Shown: one piece after another, positions 1 through 5,466 of the stretch
Layout of the letters: each line of letters opens with the position of its first letter
How positions within the stretch are numbered: the stretch's first letter is position 1
Assembly (NCBI GenBank): GCA_039812705.1
Contig: JBDIBA010000057.1
Coordinates: 1 to 5,466, forward strand
Source of the DNA: JBDIBA01 sp039812705
GTDB taxonomy: Bacteria > Actinomycetota > Acidimicrobiia > Acidimicrobiales > JBBSGY01
DNA length: 5,466 nt
Direction: 5' to 3'
Program-made: the position numbers and the translations under genes
The notes under the pieces: model-generated
The model's input: the letters and a program-made list of their open reading frames with translations, nothing else
The model's database searches: none
Told to the model about the DNA's origin: nothing

Positions 1-120
1 CTACAATCACTTCCGACCACATGGCTCCCTCCGAGGAGCTACACCGGCAGCATTCACTGCCAACTACACCAGCTCACCGAGTCTCTGATTTTCATGTCGT
101 CAGTTAGCGGGTCCCAGCCA
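1..120 (+). mobile_element. Right-hand end of an IS3/IS481-type insertion sequence (partial)
   Basis: The plus strand carries the tail of a DDE transposase (2-88), followed by about 32 bases of non-coding terminal sequence. Sequence resembling a different coding frame begins right after that. IS3-family elements end in CA at the right tip, and the bases up to 120 read GTCCCAGCCA, so I place the tip at 120. Read inward, this end begins TGGCTGGGACCCGC, in keeping with the TG...CA ends of the family. The left end, the rest of the transposase and the target duplication lie outside the window, so the exact tip is inferred. The element has cut into the reading frame that follows. Confidence 0.65.
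2..88 (+). CDS. IS3/IS481-type transposase, C-terminal fragment (5' end outside window)
   Basis: The frame starting at base 2 encodes 28 residues and ends at TGA 86-88. It opens with YNHFRPHGSLRGATPAAF. This matches the YN-x2-RPH-x-SL-x-G-x-TP signature at the C-terminal edge of the integrase core in IS3- and IS481-family transposases, just after the last catalytic glutamate. The family enzyme cuts and rejoins DNA at the IS ends. Only this tail is visible, so I cannot tell whether the full gene is intact, nor separate IS3 subgroups from IS481. Its position right before the probable IS tip supports the call. Confidence 0.72.
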   Translation, partial: YNHFRPHGSLRGATPAAFTANYTSSPSL

Positions 121-125
121 TCTCG

Positions 126-668
126 GTGAAGTCCTCTGCGGCAAACTATTTCATTGTGGAAGTGCCCGGGGCTGCAAACAGATCACTGTCTTTTGGAACG
201 CACTCATTTCCAAAAATCGTTGTCGCCAATAAGTTGACTGGAAGCGTTCCGTTGTTGAACAGTGGTGACGTTGGGGTTCGCTACCGTGGAGAGGCCATTA
301 TCGATTCGGCGCGCAACGGCGACCGCATGGCAACTATTGGTATTGGTGATGCGACCGCGAGAAGCATTTTGCCCAAGGGTGTAAAAAAGACTTTGACTTA
401 CGAGTGGGAACTGCAGGGTCCATTTGCGTTTGTAGAGCCGGTGGTCGAGGTCAACTTCAACAACGGAGACGGGGGTTTAGACGTAGTCGGTTCTGAAGCG
501 AATTCGGTGCTAGTGGTGTCACCTCTGGTGGTGAAAGTGTTAGCCGCTATTGCTGCTGTCGTCGTGCTTTGGGCATTCTTGCGAGGTCTTCGCGGGCTGT
601 ATCGCCGCCGCAAGTTGCCGCGTTCATCGGTTGTCGGCGAAGGAACGTCTGACATATCCGAGAACTAG
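126..668 (+). CDS. C-terminal remnant of a membrane-anchored, DUF916-like envelope protein
   Basis: This 180-residue frame can start at GTG 126, but it probably is not a whole gene. An in-frame TAG lies at 105-107 within the IS, and coding-like sequence resumes only at about 121, exactly after the IS tip. There is no signal peptide. Residues 10-125 look like a beta-sandwich of the kind seen in DUF916/Ig-like surface proteins: FIVEVPG, then LLNSGDVGVRY, then ILPKGVKKTLTYEW and a GPF segment. A hydrophobic membrane helix follows at about residues 131-152 (VVKVLAAIAAVVVLWAFL), then a basic stop-transfer tail (RGLRGLYRRRK) and a short cytoplasmic end. That is the layout of an exported protein with a C-terminal anchor. 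The N-terminal half should lie on the far side of the IS. Without a signal peptide the fragment is unlikely to reach the membrane correctly. The DUF916 relation rests on pattern recognition and is uncertain. Confidence 0.6.
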   Translation: MKSSAANYFIVEVPGAANRSLSFGTHSFPKIVVANKLTGSVPLLNSGDVGVRYRGEAIIDSARNGDRMATIGIGDATARSILPKGVKKTLTYEWELQGPFAFVEPVVEVNFNNGDGGLDVVGSEANSVLVVSPLVVKVLAAIAAVVVLWAFLRGLRGLYRRRKLPRSSVVGEGTSDISEN

Positions 669-1399
669 CTCGCCGCTGCGTTCTTGACCTCGCGTCCGAC
701 AAAGGTTGTATTCGGACCGGCCATTGCTCGGAGCCGCGTTTCGTCTGGCCCAGCGCCAACGATTGTCAAAGGAATCTGGGCAATCTCACAAGCTTTGATG
801 GCAAGGTCGAAACGCTTGTAAGGCATCAAGCGGCCAATCATTAGCGCTTTGTGTTCACCCGGCATGGGGGCAAGATCGACCGGAAGGTGGTCGGTGCTAA
901 ACGGGCAGTAAAGCTGGCGCACATCTTTGCCGTAAGCGCGTTTTACTTTCGATGCTGCGTACTTGGAATTCGCGCGGTAATTGCTGTGCCTTGCCGCGGC
1001 GCGTTGATCTGGAATGCGCAACGTGGCGATGCCGGTCTGAACAATCTTGCGCAGCCATGGAGCGCTCAGGTATTCGTCGAGGTCGTAGATGAAGTGCGGG
1101 GGAGTGTGGCAAAGGACGTAAGCGTTTGGATGCTTGATGTGGTGCGCAAATCCCGATGTTGTCACCAGCACTTTGTCGAATTCGGAGAGGTCTAGCTTGC
1201 CGAATGCATAGCCATATAAAGGTGTGCCGAGCCTGAACTTTCCATGTGGAACCGCGCGCTGCAGAAACGTGGTTCGAACATCGCGGTTTTTGAACTCATG
1301 TCTCTTGGCCGAATTGAAGCGGTCAGCTCCGGATGCGAGAAGCGATGTGAAGAGTGGCTTTGCTGTGCGGATCGCGTGAGTGGTTAGGTGCGGCGCTGC
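665..1399 (-). pseudogene. Glycosyltransferase remnant (copy A), truncated at both ends
   Basis: An uninterrupted minus-strand frame runs from just after the HNH stop codon (1402-1400) to TAG at 667-665. From EFKNRDVRTTF to TTFVGR it matches copy B residues 46-247 with about 16 differences in 202 positions. Further upstream it still aligns loosely with B, PLFTS against PIYTS, so the relationship reaches codons near 1360-1395. The GGAERV N-terminal segment is absent. After the Gly-Arg at 697-692 the match stops abruptly, and eight unrelated codons (EVKNAAAS) lead to the stop. Everything equivalent to B residues 248-353 is lost, including the GT4 E-x7-E/D motif and the nucleotide-sugar-binding half of the second Rossmann domain. 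No sensible start codon exists: the first in-frame GTG (1171) would begin mid-domain. Catalytic activity is not expected. The lack of internal stops or frameshifts suggests a recent loss or homogenisation by copy B. Confidence 0.85.
691..1297 (-). repeat. Direct repeat, copy A (607 bp, partner at 4671-5277)
   Basis: The two segments align without a gap at a constant offset of 3980. I counted about 60 mismatches in 607 bases, near 90% identity, by reading them side by side. Divergence is uneven. Positions 931-1170 differ at about 12 of 240 sites, and 1064-1150 is identical for 87 bases. The stretches near 840-880 and 1171-1230 hold clusters of changes. Both ends are abrupt: at 691 the match stops within an Arg codon, and at 1297/1298 strong identity gives way to only loose protein-level similarity. 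Confidence 0.95.
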
Positions 1400-3037
1400 T
1401 CAGCTGCTGTAGTCACCCGGGTCTTCGTCGCGGTCAAGCGGATAGCCGATTCCGCCATCTCCATTGGCGCGACGCTTGACGAATTTCCAGCTACCGCGCG
1501 GGCCGACCAAACACCAACCTAAGTACGTCTTCTTGTAGTGGCACTGTGAACAGAGACCGATGAGGTTGTTGAGCGTTGGTGGACCGCCATCTTTGACTGG
1601 TCTTCGGTGGTCGATCTCGACGTTTAGCGGGGACCTGCAGTCTGGATTTGCGCAGCATTTATCTCGTGCGACTGCAATAGCGAATGCTTCGGCGGTTATC
1701 TTGCGACCGTCTGTTGACGCTGCGGCGGTGACATCGGTTCCGCTCATGACAAGGATGCGCATGAGCGGGTTCTCGTCGGCGATGAGTTCGTAGAGTCGCG
1801 ATAGAGGAATTGATTCACCCTCGGCCGTCTCGCAGAAGTCGCCCTTGCGGATGACTGCGTTGAGGAATGCATCTTCTGTGACGTGAATCAGAACTTGGTG
1901 CCGCACGTTTGAATTGCGCGGGGGCTTCGGTGGGCTGAGCTTCGGTGTTGGCGAACCTGGCAAATCTGGCGAACCTGGCGAACTCGTGTCAAGTGTGTGC
2001 GCACTACCTGGCGGCGACTCCTTGGTTGGCGTGTGGGCAACCGTTGGGTTGCTGCCCGGTGGTGCGCCGGAGTGGCGTGTAGCGCGAGACGATGGGTCTA
2101 GCAATGTGGATGAATCGGCGGGCGGTGCGGCGGTGCCGCCACTCTTAACAAGTTCGCCGAACAGGCCTGGTGCGCATCCAGTATCTGCTGATCTGTGGGC
2201 AGGCAACGAAGGCGCAGGGGAGCTGGGCATGGGCGCACCAGCGGCAGACAACAGCTCCATCAAACCTTGGTACGCGTAGAATTGAGGCGGGCGACGTTCG
2301 CCGGACTTGCGTGCGGAGCGAAACGCGAGGTCGCCCGCAGCACTTACCCTCGCGCGGAATGCGGGCAACTCTTCGACGGGGCCAGTGCCGAAAAACTTGA
2401 ACATCGACTTGTCTGCAGGATCTACCCAAACCTTTAACGAACGTCGATTGCGTGCTCGTTCGCGGATGCGTTCTTGCTCTTCAGCAGACGCAGCAGCTTC
2501 GGCAAGACGCTGAGCTTGCCTTTGTAACTCATCCAACGGTTGGGTTTGCGCAACACGGAGAAGTGCTGCTTCTGACTCTGCATCAGTGGCGCCGCGTGAA
2601 ATAGCGTCGGCCTGCTTATAGGACAACTTGCCTGAGGTAAAAGCTTCCTGTGCGCCCGGCAACGCTTCAAGTCGGCGTGCAACGGCGAGGCGGCCTGCGA
2701 CATCGCGAGCAGTTTCGCCGGACTCGGAGGCCAACAATTCGGCCGTTCCGCGTGCACTTGTGCCAGTGCTTGCATTGCAGCGGTCAGCTTGTCGCTCGAA
2801 CGTGACCTTGTTGTTGAACACAACACGCTCTAGCGCGCCGAGGTGTCGCGCAATCTGTACAGCGCTTCGACTATCGAATGTTTCAATTTCGACAGATTTG
2901 AATGCGCGGCTAATGCCAACTGTCAGTGCGTCAAGAAATTCAGCGAGCGGCACGCCGTTGTTGAGCGCATCAATAGCAAGGTCTTCTACCCGTGCCGCGA
3001 AGGGCGAAGCATTGCTATGTGAATCAACAACCGCCAT
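1400..3037 (-). CDS. DUF222 / HNH endonuclease domain protein (13E12-repeat-family type)
   Basis: A 545-residue protein. Residues ~15-265 form the helical DUF222 region, including a G-(S/A)-x-E-T-A-RDVAGRLAVARRLEALP stretch and the GKLSYKQADAIS segment. Residues ~268-375 form a Pro/Ser-rich low-complexity linker. Residues ~379-520 carry the nuclease: CCANPDC (461-467) and CSQCH (496-500) form the zinc knuckle, with EIDH at 474-477, Asn490/491 and His500 completing the HNH set. All key positions are present, so it could cut or nick DNA. The DUF222-HNH family is abundant in Actinobacteria and typified by the M. tuberculosis 13E12 repeats; its biological role is unsettled. The ATG at 3037 is preceded directly by an in-frame TAG, so no earlier start is possible. 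The Shine-Dalgarno is weak (AGG about 10 bases upstream). The promoter carries a LexA box. The stop codon abuts the copy A remnant with no spacer. Members of the 13E12 family are reported in the mycobacterial LexA regulon, which fits. Confidence 0.9.
   Translation of the reverse strand: MAVVDSHSNASPFAARVEDLAIDALNNGVPLAEFLDALTVGISRAFKSVEIETFDSRSAVQIARHLGALERVVFNNKVTFERQADRCNASTGTSARGTAELLASESGETARDVAGRLAVARRLEALPGAQEAFTSGKLSYKQADAISRGATDAESEAALLRVAQTQPLDELQRQAQRLAEAAASAEEQERIRERARNRRSLKVWVDPADKSMFKFFGTGPVEELPAFRARVSAAGDLAFRSARKSGERRPPQFYAYQGLMELLSAAGAPMPSSPAPSLPAHRSADTGCAPGLFGELVKSGGTAAPPADSSTLLDPSSRATRHSGAPPGSNPTVAHTPTKESPPGSAHTLDTSSPGSPDLPGSPTPKLSPPKPPRNSNVRHQVLIHVTEDAFLNAVIRKGDFCETAEGESIPLSRLYELIADENPLMRILVMSGTDVTAAASTDGRKITAEAFAIAVARDKCCANPDCRSPLNVEIDHRRPVKDGGPPTLNNLIGLCSQCHYKKTYLGWCLVGPRGSWKFVKRRANGDGGIGYPLDRDEDPGDYSS
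1950..1985 (-). repeat. Four tandem 9-bp units inside the HNH gene linker
   Basis: On the plus strand the units read GGCGAACCT, GGCAAATCT, GGCGAACCT and GGCGAACTC. The array stays in frame and encodes Ser/Leu-Pro-x triplets (SPG, SPD, LPG, SPT) in the linker between DUF222 and the HNH domain. Such arrays change length by slippage without breaking the frame, so linker length may vary between strains. Confidence 0.8.
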
Positions 3038-3070
3038 CTAAACTGCCTACTGCTTGACTACGAGACTGCA

Positions 3071-3087
3071 CGGCGATTGCGACGCCG
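3071..3087 (-). repeat. Small inverted repeat in the HNH leader
   Basis: CGGCG and CGCCG arms of five bases are separated by seven bases. They lie about 35-50 bases before the HNH start, inside the predicted untranslated leader. It could form a weak hairpin. It has no T-tract, so it is not an intrinsic terminator, and arms this short can arise by chance. Confidence 0.3.
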
Positions 3088-3099
3088 AAACATGTGTTT

Positions 3100-3128
3100 A
3101 CTCTAGCGAACGTGCGTTCGTGTGTCAA
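3100..3128 (-). promoter_or_regulatory. Sigma70-type promoter of the HNH gene
   Basis: On the minus strand a perfect -35 box TTGACA (3128-3123) is followed by exactly 17 bases and then TAGAGT (3105-3100), a 4/6 match to TATAAT that keeps the key T1, A2 and T6. Transcription should start near 3093, giving a leader of about 56 bases before ATG 3037. The LexA box at 3107-3120 fills most of the spacer, an arrangement in which bound repressor would block RNA polymerase. Confidence 0.8.
3107..3120. promoter_or_regulatory. LexA (SOS) box
   Basis: CGAACGTGCGTTCG is an inverted repeat with six-base arms around a two-base centre. It fits the actinobacterial/mycobacterial SOS consensus (T)CGAAC-RNRY-GTTCG(A). 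The central GTGC obeys RNRY, and only the outermost T/A pair is missing (G and T here). It sits entirely between the -35 and -10 boxes of the HNH promoter. LexA would hold the gene off until DNA damage triggers RecA-driven LexA cleavage. The box is about 125 bases from the divergent gene at 3244, too far to assume control of that gene. Confidence 0.85.
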
Positions 3129-3231
3129 ATAAAAATCTACGAACTGACTGAACTTTGGCTCGTCTCTTTACGAGTCGCCTTCGTCGAGGTCGACGCACCG
3201 TGGAGTGGGCAACTAGTGAGGTCGGTGTCCG

Positions 3232-3237
3232 TATCGT
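3232..3237 (+). promoter_or_regulatory. Possible -10 box for leaderless transcription of the 3244 gene
   Basis: TATCGT (TANNNT pattern) lies six bases before ATG 3244. No Shine-Dalgarno is visible in front of that ATG, and no clear -35 box is present. This spacing is typical of leaderless actinobacterial genes, where transcription begins at the A of ATG. The pattern is short and could be chance. Confidence 0.3.
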
Positions 3238-3243
3238 TCTGGT

Positions 3244-4281
3244 ATGCCGTTACTCAAATATGACGCCGAACTTCGCGAAAAGGTCCCGGGTGGGTCCGAA
3301 GTTGCGTTCCTTTGCGACGGCGAGTCAGAAAGGCTCGCGTTGCAGGCGCGAACTCTTGAGCGTTGGTCGGTGGATCTGAGCATCAACAAAGCGCTTTGGC
3401 GCGACCTGGTTAGTGGAGATGATGTTCGATTCAATGGCGGTCGATGGCATTTAGTCGTAGCAAAGCTGTTTCATTCGATGGGCTTTGATGTCGATTTCAA
3501 TCACAAACTCGGCCCCAAAACTCCGGACCTTGGCATCACAAAAGACGGTCTAGTTGCAACCGTCGAGATTTTTCACACCGCCCGTAAAGAAGAGACCCAG
3601 CGTCAGGACCAATTGTCGAAAAGGTTGGCGGAGCTTCTTTCGGAGCGATTGAACTTTGACGTCGGCTTCCTGGCAATTTCCCTTTTATCTGACCTGCCCG
3701 ACGAAATCCCGGAATGGTGGATTGCCTATATGGCCGACCGAATCAATCAGTGGCTCGACAGAGGCGCACCGGGTTTCTTGGCTGTTCATCGCAAGGTTGA
3801 TTTCACCGCAGCCTTGACGGCGTATGGCGACGAGCGATTTGTTTCGGTCTTGGGTGGCAACCCACGCCTAGACGCAAATCAAACCTACGCGAAAGCGTGT
3901 GAATCTCAATTGCGTACAAAATTGGACCGGTACGGCGCAGTGGCGGAACGACCAATAGTGCTTGTTATCTGCAATGACGAGTTTGCGTTGTCGCCACTGA
4001 GTGTCGAATCCATCCTCTACGGCGACGAAGGTGTTCTCCGAAGTGGTTCTGCAAATCGACACGTTTTCGCTGACAAGGTCGGCGGTGTGATTTTGCTGAG
4101 TCGAGCGGTGTTTGACGAATCTCTAGGTTTCTGGAGGCTCTACGCAAGACACATGCCTAATTGGGGCTCTGCGCAACTTTTGCCAAGCGGTGTTTTCGCG
4201 CCAATCACTGAGCGTGGAGCTGACGGCGAATGGTCGCCTTATTTTCCGGATGAGCGCGTTATTTCGTTGCGGTGGGGCTGA
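3244..4281 (+). CDS. Putative PD-(D/E)XK-like nuclease, uncharacterised
   Basis: A 345-residue soluble protein with no signal peptide or membrane helix. Residues ~68-125 resemble a restriction-endonuclease fold: a helix (HLVVAKLFHSMGF), a strand (DVDF), Pro94-Asp95 (TPDLGI), then a strand with Glu108 (VATVEIF). That gives PD...E, but the usual Lys of E-x-K is replaced by Phe110, so the active site would be atypical. Some families use E-x-T or borrow a lysine from elsewhere; His111 or Lys115 are nearby candidates. The C-terminal half has a pattern I associate with uncharacterised proteins of this kind: RPIVLVICND at ~236-245, then SVESILYG, then KVGGVILLSRAVF. The start is fixed: an in-frame TGA lies at 3217-3219, and ATG 3244 is the first start codon after it. 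The gene is divergent from the SOS-controlled HNH gene, with 206 bases between starts, and convergent with copy B. A role in restriction or defence is possible but unproven. Confidence 0.6.
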   Translation: MPLLKYDAELREKVPGGSEVAFLCDGESERLALQARTLERWSVDLSINKALWRDLVSGDDVRFNGGRWHLVVAKLFHSMGFDVDFNHKLGPKTPDLGITKDGLVATVEIFHTARKEETQRQDQLSKRLAELLSERLNFDVGFLAISLLSDLPDEIPEWWIAYMADRINQWLDRGAPGFLAVHRKVDFTAALTAYGDERFVSVLGGNPRLDANQTYAKACESQLRTKLDRYGAVAERPIVLVICNDEFALSPLSVESILYGDEGVLRSGSANRHVFADKVGGVILLSRAVFDESLGFWRLYARHMPNWGSAQLLPSGVFAPITERGADGEWSPYFPDERVISLRWG

Positions 4282-4350
4282 TGTCAGCTCAGGGAATAGG
4301 TGCCTGCGATACTCGATGCAATCGCCCTTGACTTGTGCGCCCGTGGCGGA

Positions 4351-5412
4351 CTACTCGTTGAGCCAGGCAGTGACGTTGGCTTTGAATGCGTCGAGTTGGA
4401 ACGGCTTGGTTGATGCTCGCAATGCGGCGGGATCCCAAGGCTTGTTAAGCGTCTCTCGGATTACGCGGGCCCATTCGTTTGGGTCGTCGCTTTTCACTAG
4501 TTCGCCTGTGACGCCAGGTTGAATGGTCTCAACAGCGCCGCCCTCGTTGCGGCCGATGATTGGACGTCCGGCATAGTTGGCATCGAGTGGCGCGAAACCA
4601 AAGTCTTCAACGCCGGGCATCAATGCAACCGAATGCGAGCGCCAGACGTCGGCGAGTTCTTCATCAGAAACGCGTCCGGCAAAGGTTGTGTTTGGCCCGG
4701 CCATGGCGCCCAGCCGCGATGCGTCGGGCCCAGCACCAACGATTGTCAAAGGAATCTGGGCAATCTCACAAGCCCGAATGGCAAGGTCGAAACGTTTGTA
4801 AGGCATCAACCGGCCAACCATCAGCGCTTTGTGCTGAGTGGGCATTGGGGCAAGGCCGCTTGGGAGGTGGTCGGTGCTAAACGGGCAATAAAGCTCGCGC
4901 ACGTCTTTGCCGTAAGCGCGCTTCACTTTCGATGCCGCATACTTGGAATTCGCGCGGTAATTGCTGTGTCTTGCTGCGGCTCGTTGATCTGGAATGCGCA
5001 ACGTGGCAATGCCGGTCTGAACGATCTTGCGTAGCCATGGAGTGCTCAGGTATTCGTCGAGGTCGTAGATGAAGTGCGGGGGAGTGTGGCAAAGGACGTA
5101 AGCGTTTGGATGCTTGATGTGGTGCGCAAAGCCCGATGTTGTCACCAGCACTTTGTCGAACTCGGAAAGGTCCAGCTTGCTGAACGCATACCCATATAAC
5201 GGTGCAGCCAGCCTGAACTTTCCATGTGGAACTGCGCGCTGCAGAAACGTGGTTCGAACATCGCGGTCTTTGAACTCTGGGAACGTGAGCTCGGGCTGGT
5301 AGACGGATGTGTAAATGGGCGCGTCGGGGAACAGGTCAGACAACGTGCGCACCACTCGTTCAGCTCCGCCTGTTTGGGTCAAATAGTCGTGAACGATTGC
5401 TAGTTCTGCCAA
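4351..5412 (-). CDS. GT4-type glycosyltransferase (copy B), intact
   Basis: A 353-residue GT-B fold enzyme with no membrane helix. The N-terminal domain opens with AIVHDYLTQTGGAERVV (5-21), the acceptor-side glycine motif. The C-terminal domain opens with ALMVGRLMPYKRFDLAI (196-212), where Arg201 and Lys206 would contact the donor diphosphate, and continues to PLTIVGAGPD and GRVSDEEL. PGVEDFGFAPLDANYAGRP (266-284) carries the E-x7-E-type motif (Glu269, with Asp277 at the second place), followed by the nucleotide-sugar-binding GGAVETI. Such enzymes transfer a sugar, often mannose or a related hexose, onto a lipid-linked or polysaccharide acceptor at the inner membrane face. Donor and acceptor cannot be read from sequence. 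Start: TTG 5412, two codons after an in-frame TAA, with a GGGA ribosome-binding site in the tail of the preceding gene; the N-terminus then matches family starts. It is the likely parent or partner of copy A and the only intact member of the pair here. Confidence 0.88.
   Translation of the reverse strand: MAELAIVHDYLTQTGGAERVVRTLSDLFPDAPIYTSVYQPELTFPEFKDRDVRTTFLQRAVPHGKFRLAAPLYGYAFSKLDLSEFDKVLVTTSGFAHHIKHPNAYVLCHTPPHFIYDLDEYLSTPWLRKIVQTGIATLRIPDQRAAARHSNYRANSKYAASKVKRAYGKDVRELYCPFSTDHLPSGLAPMPTQHKALMVGRLMPYKRFDLAIRACEIAQIPLTIVGAGPDASRLGAMAGPNTTFAGRVSDEELADVWRSHSVALMPGVEDFGFAPLDANYAGRPIIGRNEGGAVETIQPGVTGELVKSDDPNEWARVIRETLNKPWDPAALRASTKPFQLDAFKANVTAWLNE
4671..5277 (-). repeat. Direct repeat, copy B (partner at 691-1297)
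   Basis: The same 607 bp as in copy A, in the same orientation, at about 90% identity with no gap. It covers residues ~46-247 of the intact glycosyltransferase. The two copies bracket the HNH gene and the divergent nuclease gene, so exchange between them would remove 3980 bp. Confidence 0.95.
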
Positions 5413-5415
5413 GAG

Positions 5416-5466
5416 TTAGTTCCCAGGTGATGCGTTGAACAGGAATGATTTCAATTGGGCGGTTAC
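5416..5466 (-). CDS. C-terminal end of an upstream gene (partial)
   Basis: Reading from the window edge, 16 codons (VTAQLKSFLFNASPGN) end at TAA 5418-5416. This is in the same frame as copy B and only one codon before its TTG start. The short spacing and the GGGA ribosome-binding site inside this tail suggest an operon with translational coupling. Sixteen residues are too few to identify a product, and the frame could be open by chance. Confidence 0.4.
   Translation of the reverse strand, partial: VTAQLKSFLFNASPGN

Noticed and set aside
1169..1171. GTG as a true start for a 168-residue copy A protein
   Set aside because: It begins in the middle of the N-terminal Rossmann domain, and the homologous frame continues upstream to 1399. 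It is an internal Val codon.
851..1195. Plus-strand 114-residue open frame
   Set aside because: It lies antisense to the glycosyltransferase remnant. Its counterpart at 4519-5034 is antisense to copy B. Both follow from codon use on the coding strand and resemble no known protein.
1914..2279. Plus-strand Gly-rich 121-residue open frame
   Set aside because: It is the antisense of the Pro/Ser-rich linker of the HNH protein. The Gly richness reflects the complement of Pro codons.
2434..2826. Minus-strand 130-residue open frame
   Set aside because: It is a shifted frame inside the DUF222 region, and the residues look out of frame (Ser/Arg/Cys-rich).
3159..3174. CTCGT / ACGAG inverted repeat near the divergent promoters
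   Set aside because: The arms are only five bases around a six-base loop. It does not extend and fits no known operator, so chance is likely.
3054..3263. Plus-strand 69-residue open frame over the divergent promoter
   Set aside because: It would cover the HNH promoter and LexA box and overlap the nuclease start. It has no ribosome-binding site and no recognisable domain.
4282..4350. Possible terminator between the convergent nuclease and glycosyltransferase genes
   Set aside because: Only weak pairings (such as GCGAT with ATCGC) are present, with long loops and no T-tract on either strand.

Overview
The window looks like medium-GC (roughly 55%) actinobacterial DNA. Three things suggest this: a DUF222/HNH protein of the 13E12 type, an actinobacterial-type LexA box, and frequent GTG/TTG starts. 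I cannot name the genus. The region is a scarred accessory locus. One glycosyltransferase gene is intact, its paralogue next door is a broken remnant, and an IS end and a two-nuclease island account for most of the rest.

Layout. At 1-120 is the right-hand end of an IS3/IS481-type insertion sequence, including the last 28 codons of its transposase. It runs directly into 121-668, the C-terminal, membrane-anchored part of a larger envelope protein that has lost its N-terminus. At 665-1399 (minus) is a glycosyltransferase remnant (copy A) truncated at both ends. At 1400-3037 (minus) is a DUF222-HNH nuclease gene. Upstream of it is a near-consensus promoter with a LexA/SOS box nested inside its 17-bp spacer. 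Divergent from it, at 3244-4281 (plus), is a putative PD-(D/E)XK-like nuclease. At 4351-5412 (minus) is an intact GT4-type glycosyltransferase (copy B), and the last 16 codons of an upstream co-directional gene reach the window edge at 5466.

How the parts relate. Copies A and B share a 607-bp ungapped direct repeat at about 90% identity, offset by 3980 bp. The simplest reading is that B and A were once a tandem pair of envelope-polysaccharide glycosyltransferase genes on the minus strand. An island of about 2.9 kb carrying the two divergent nuclease genes then came to lie between them. In the process A lost its first ~20 codons, and A also lost its C-terminal third in a separate break. The SOS-controlled HNH nuclease and its divergent nuclease neighbour are the most interesting candidate system. 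Linking the two functionally is inference from position only.

No tRNA, rRNA, CRISPR array or convincing intrinsic terminator was seen. The only intergenic stretches are 3038-3243 (divergent promoter region) and 4282-4350 (convergent gap, no clear signal).
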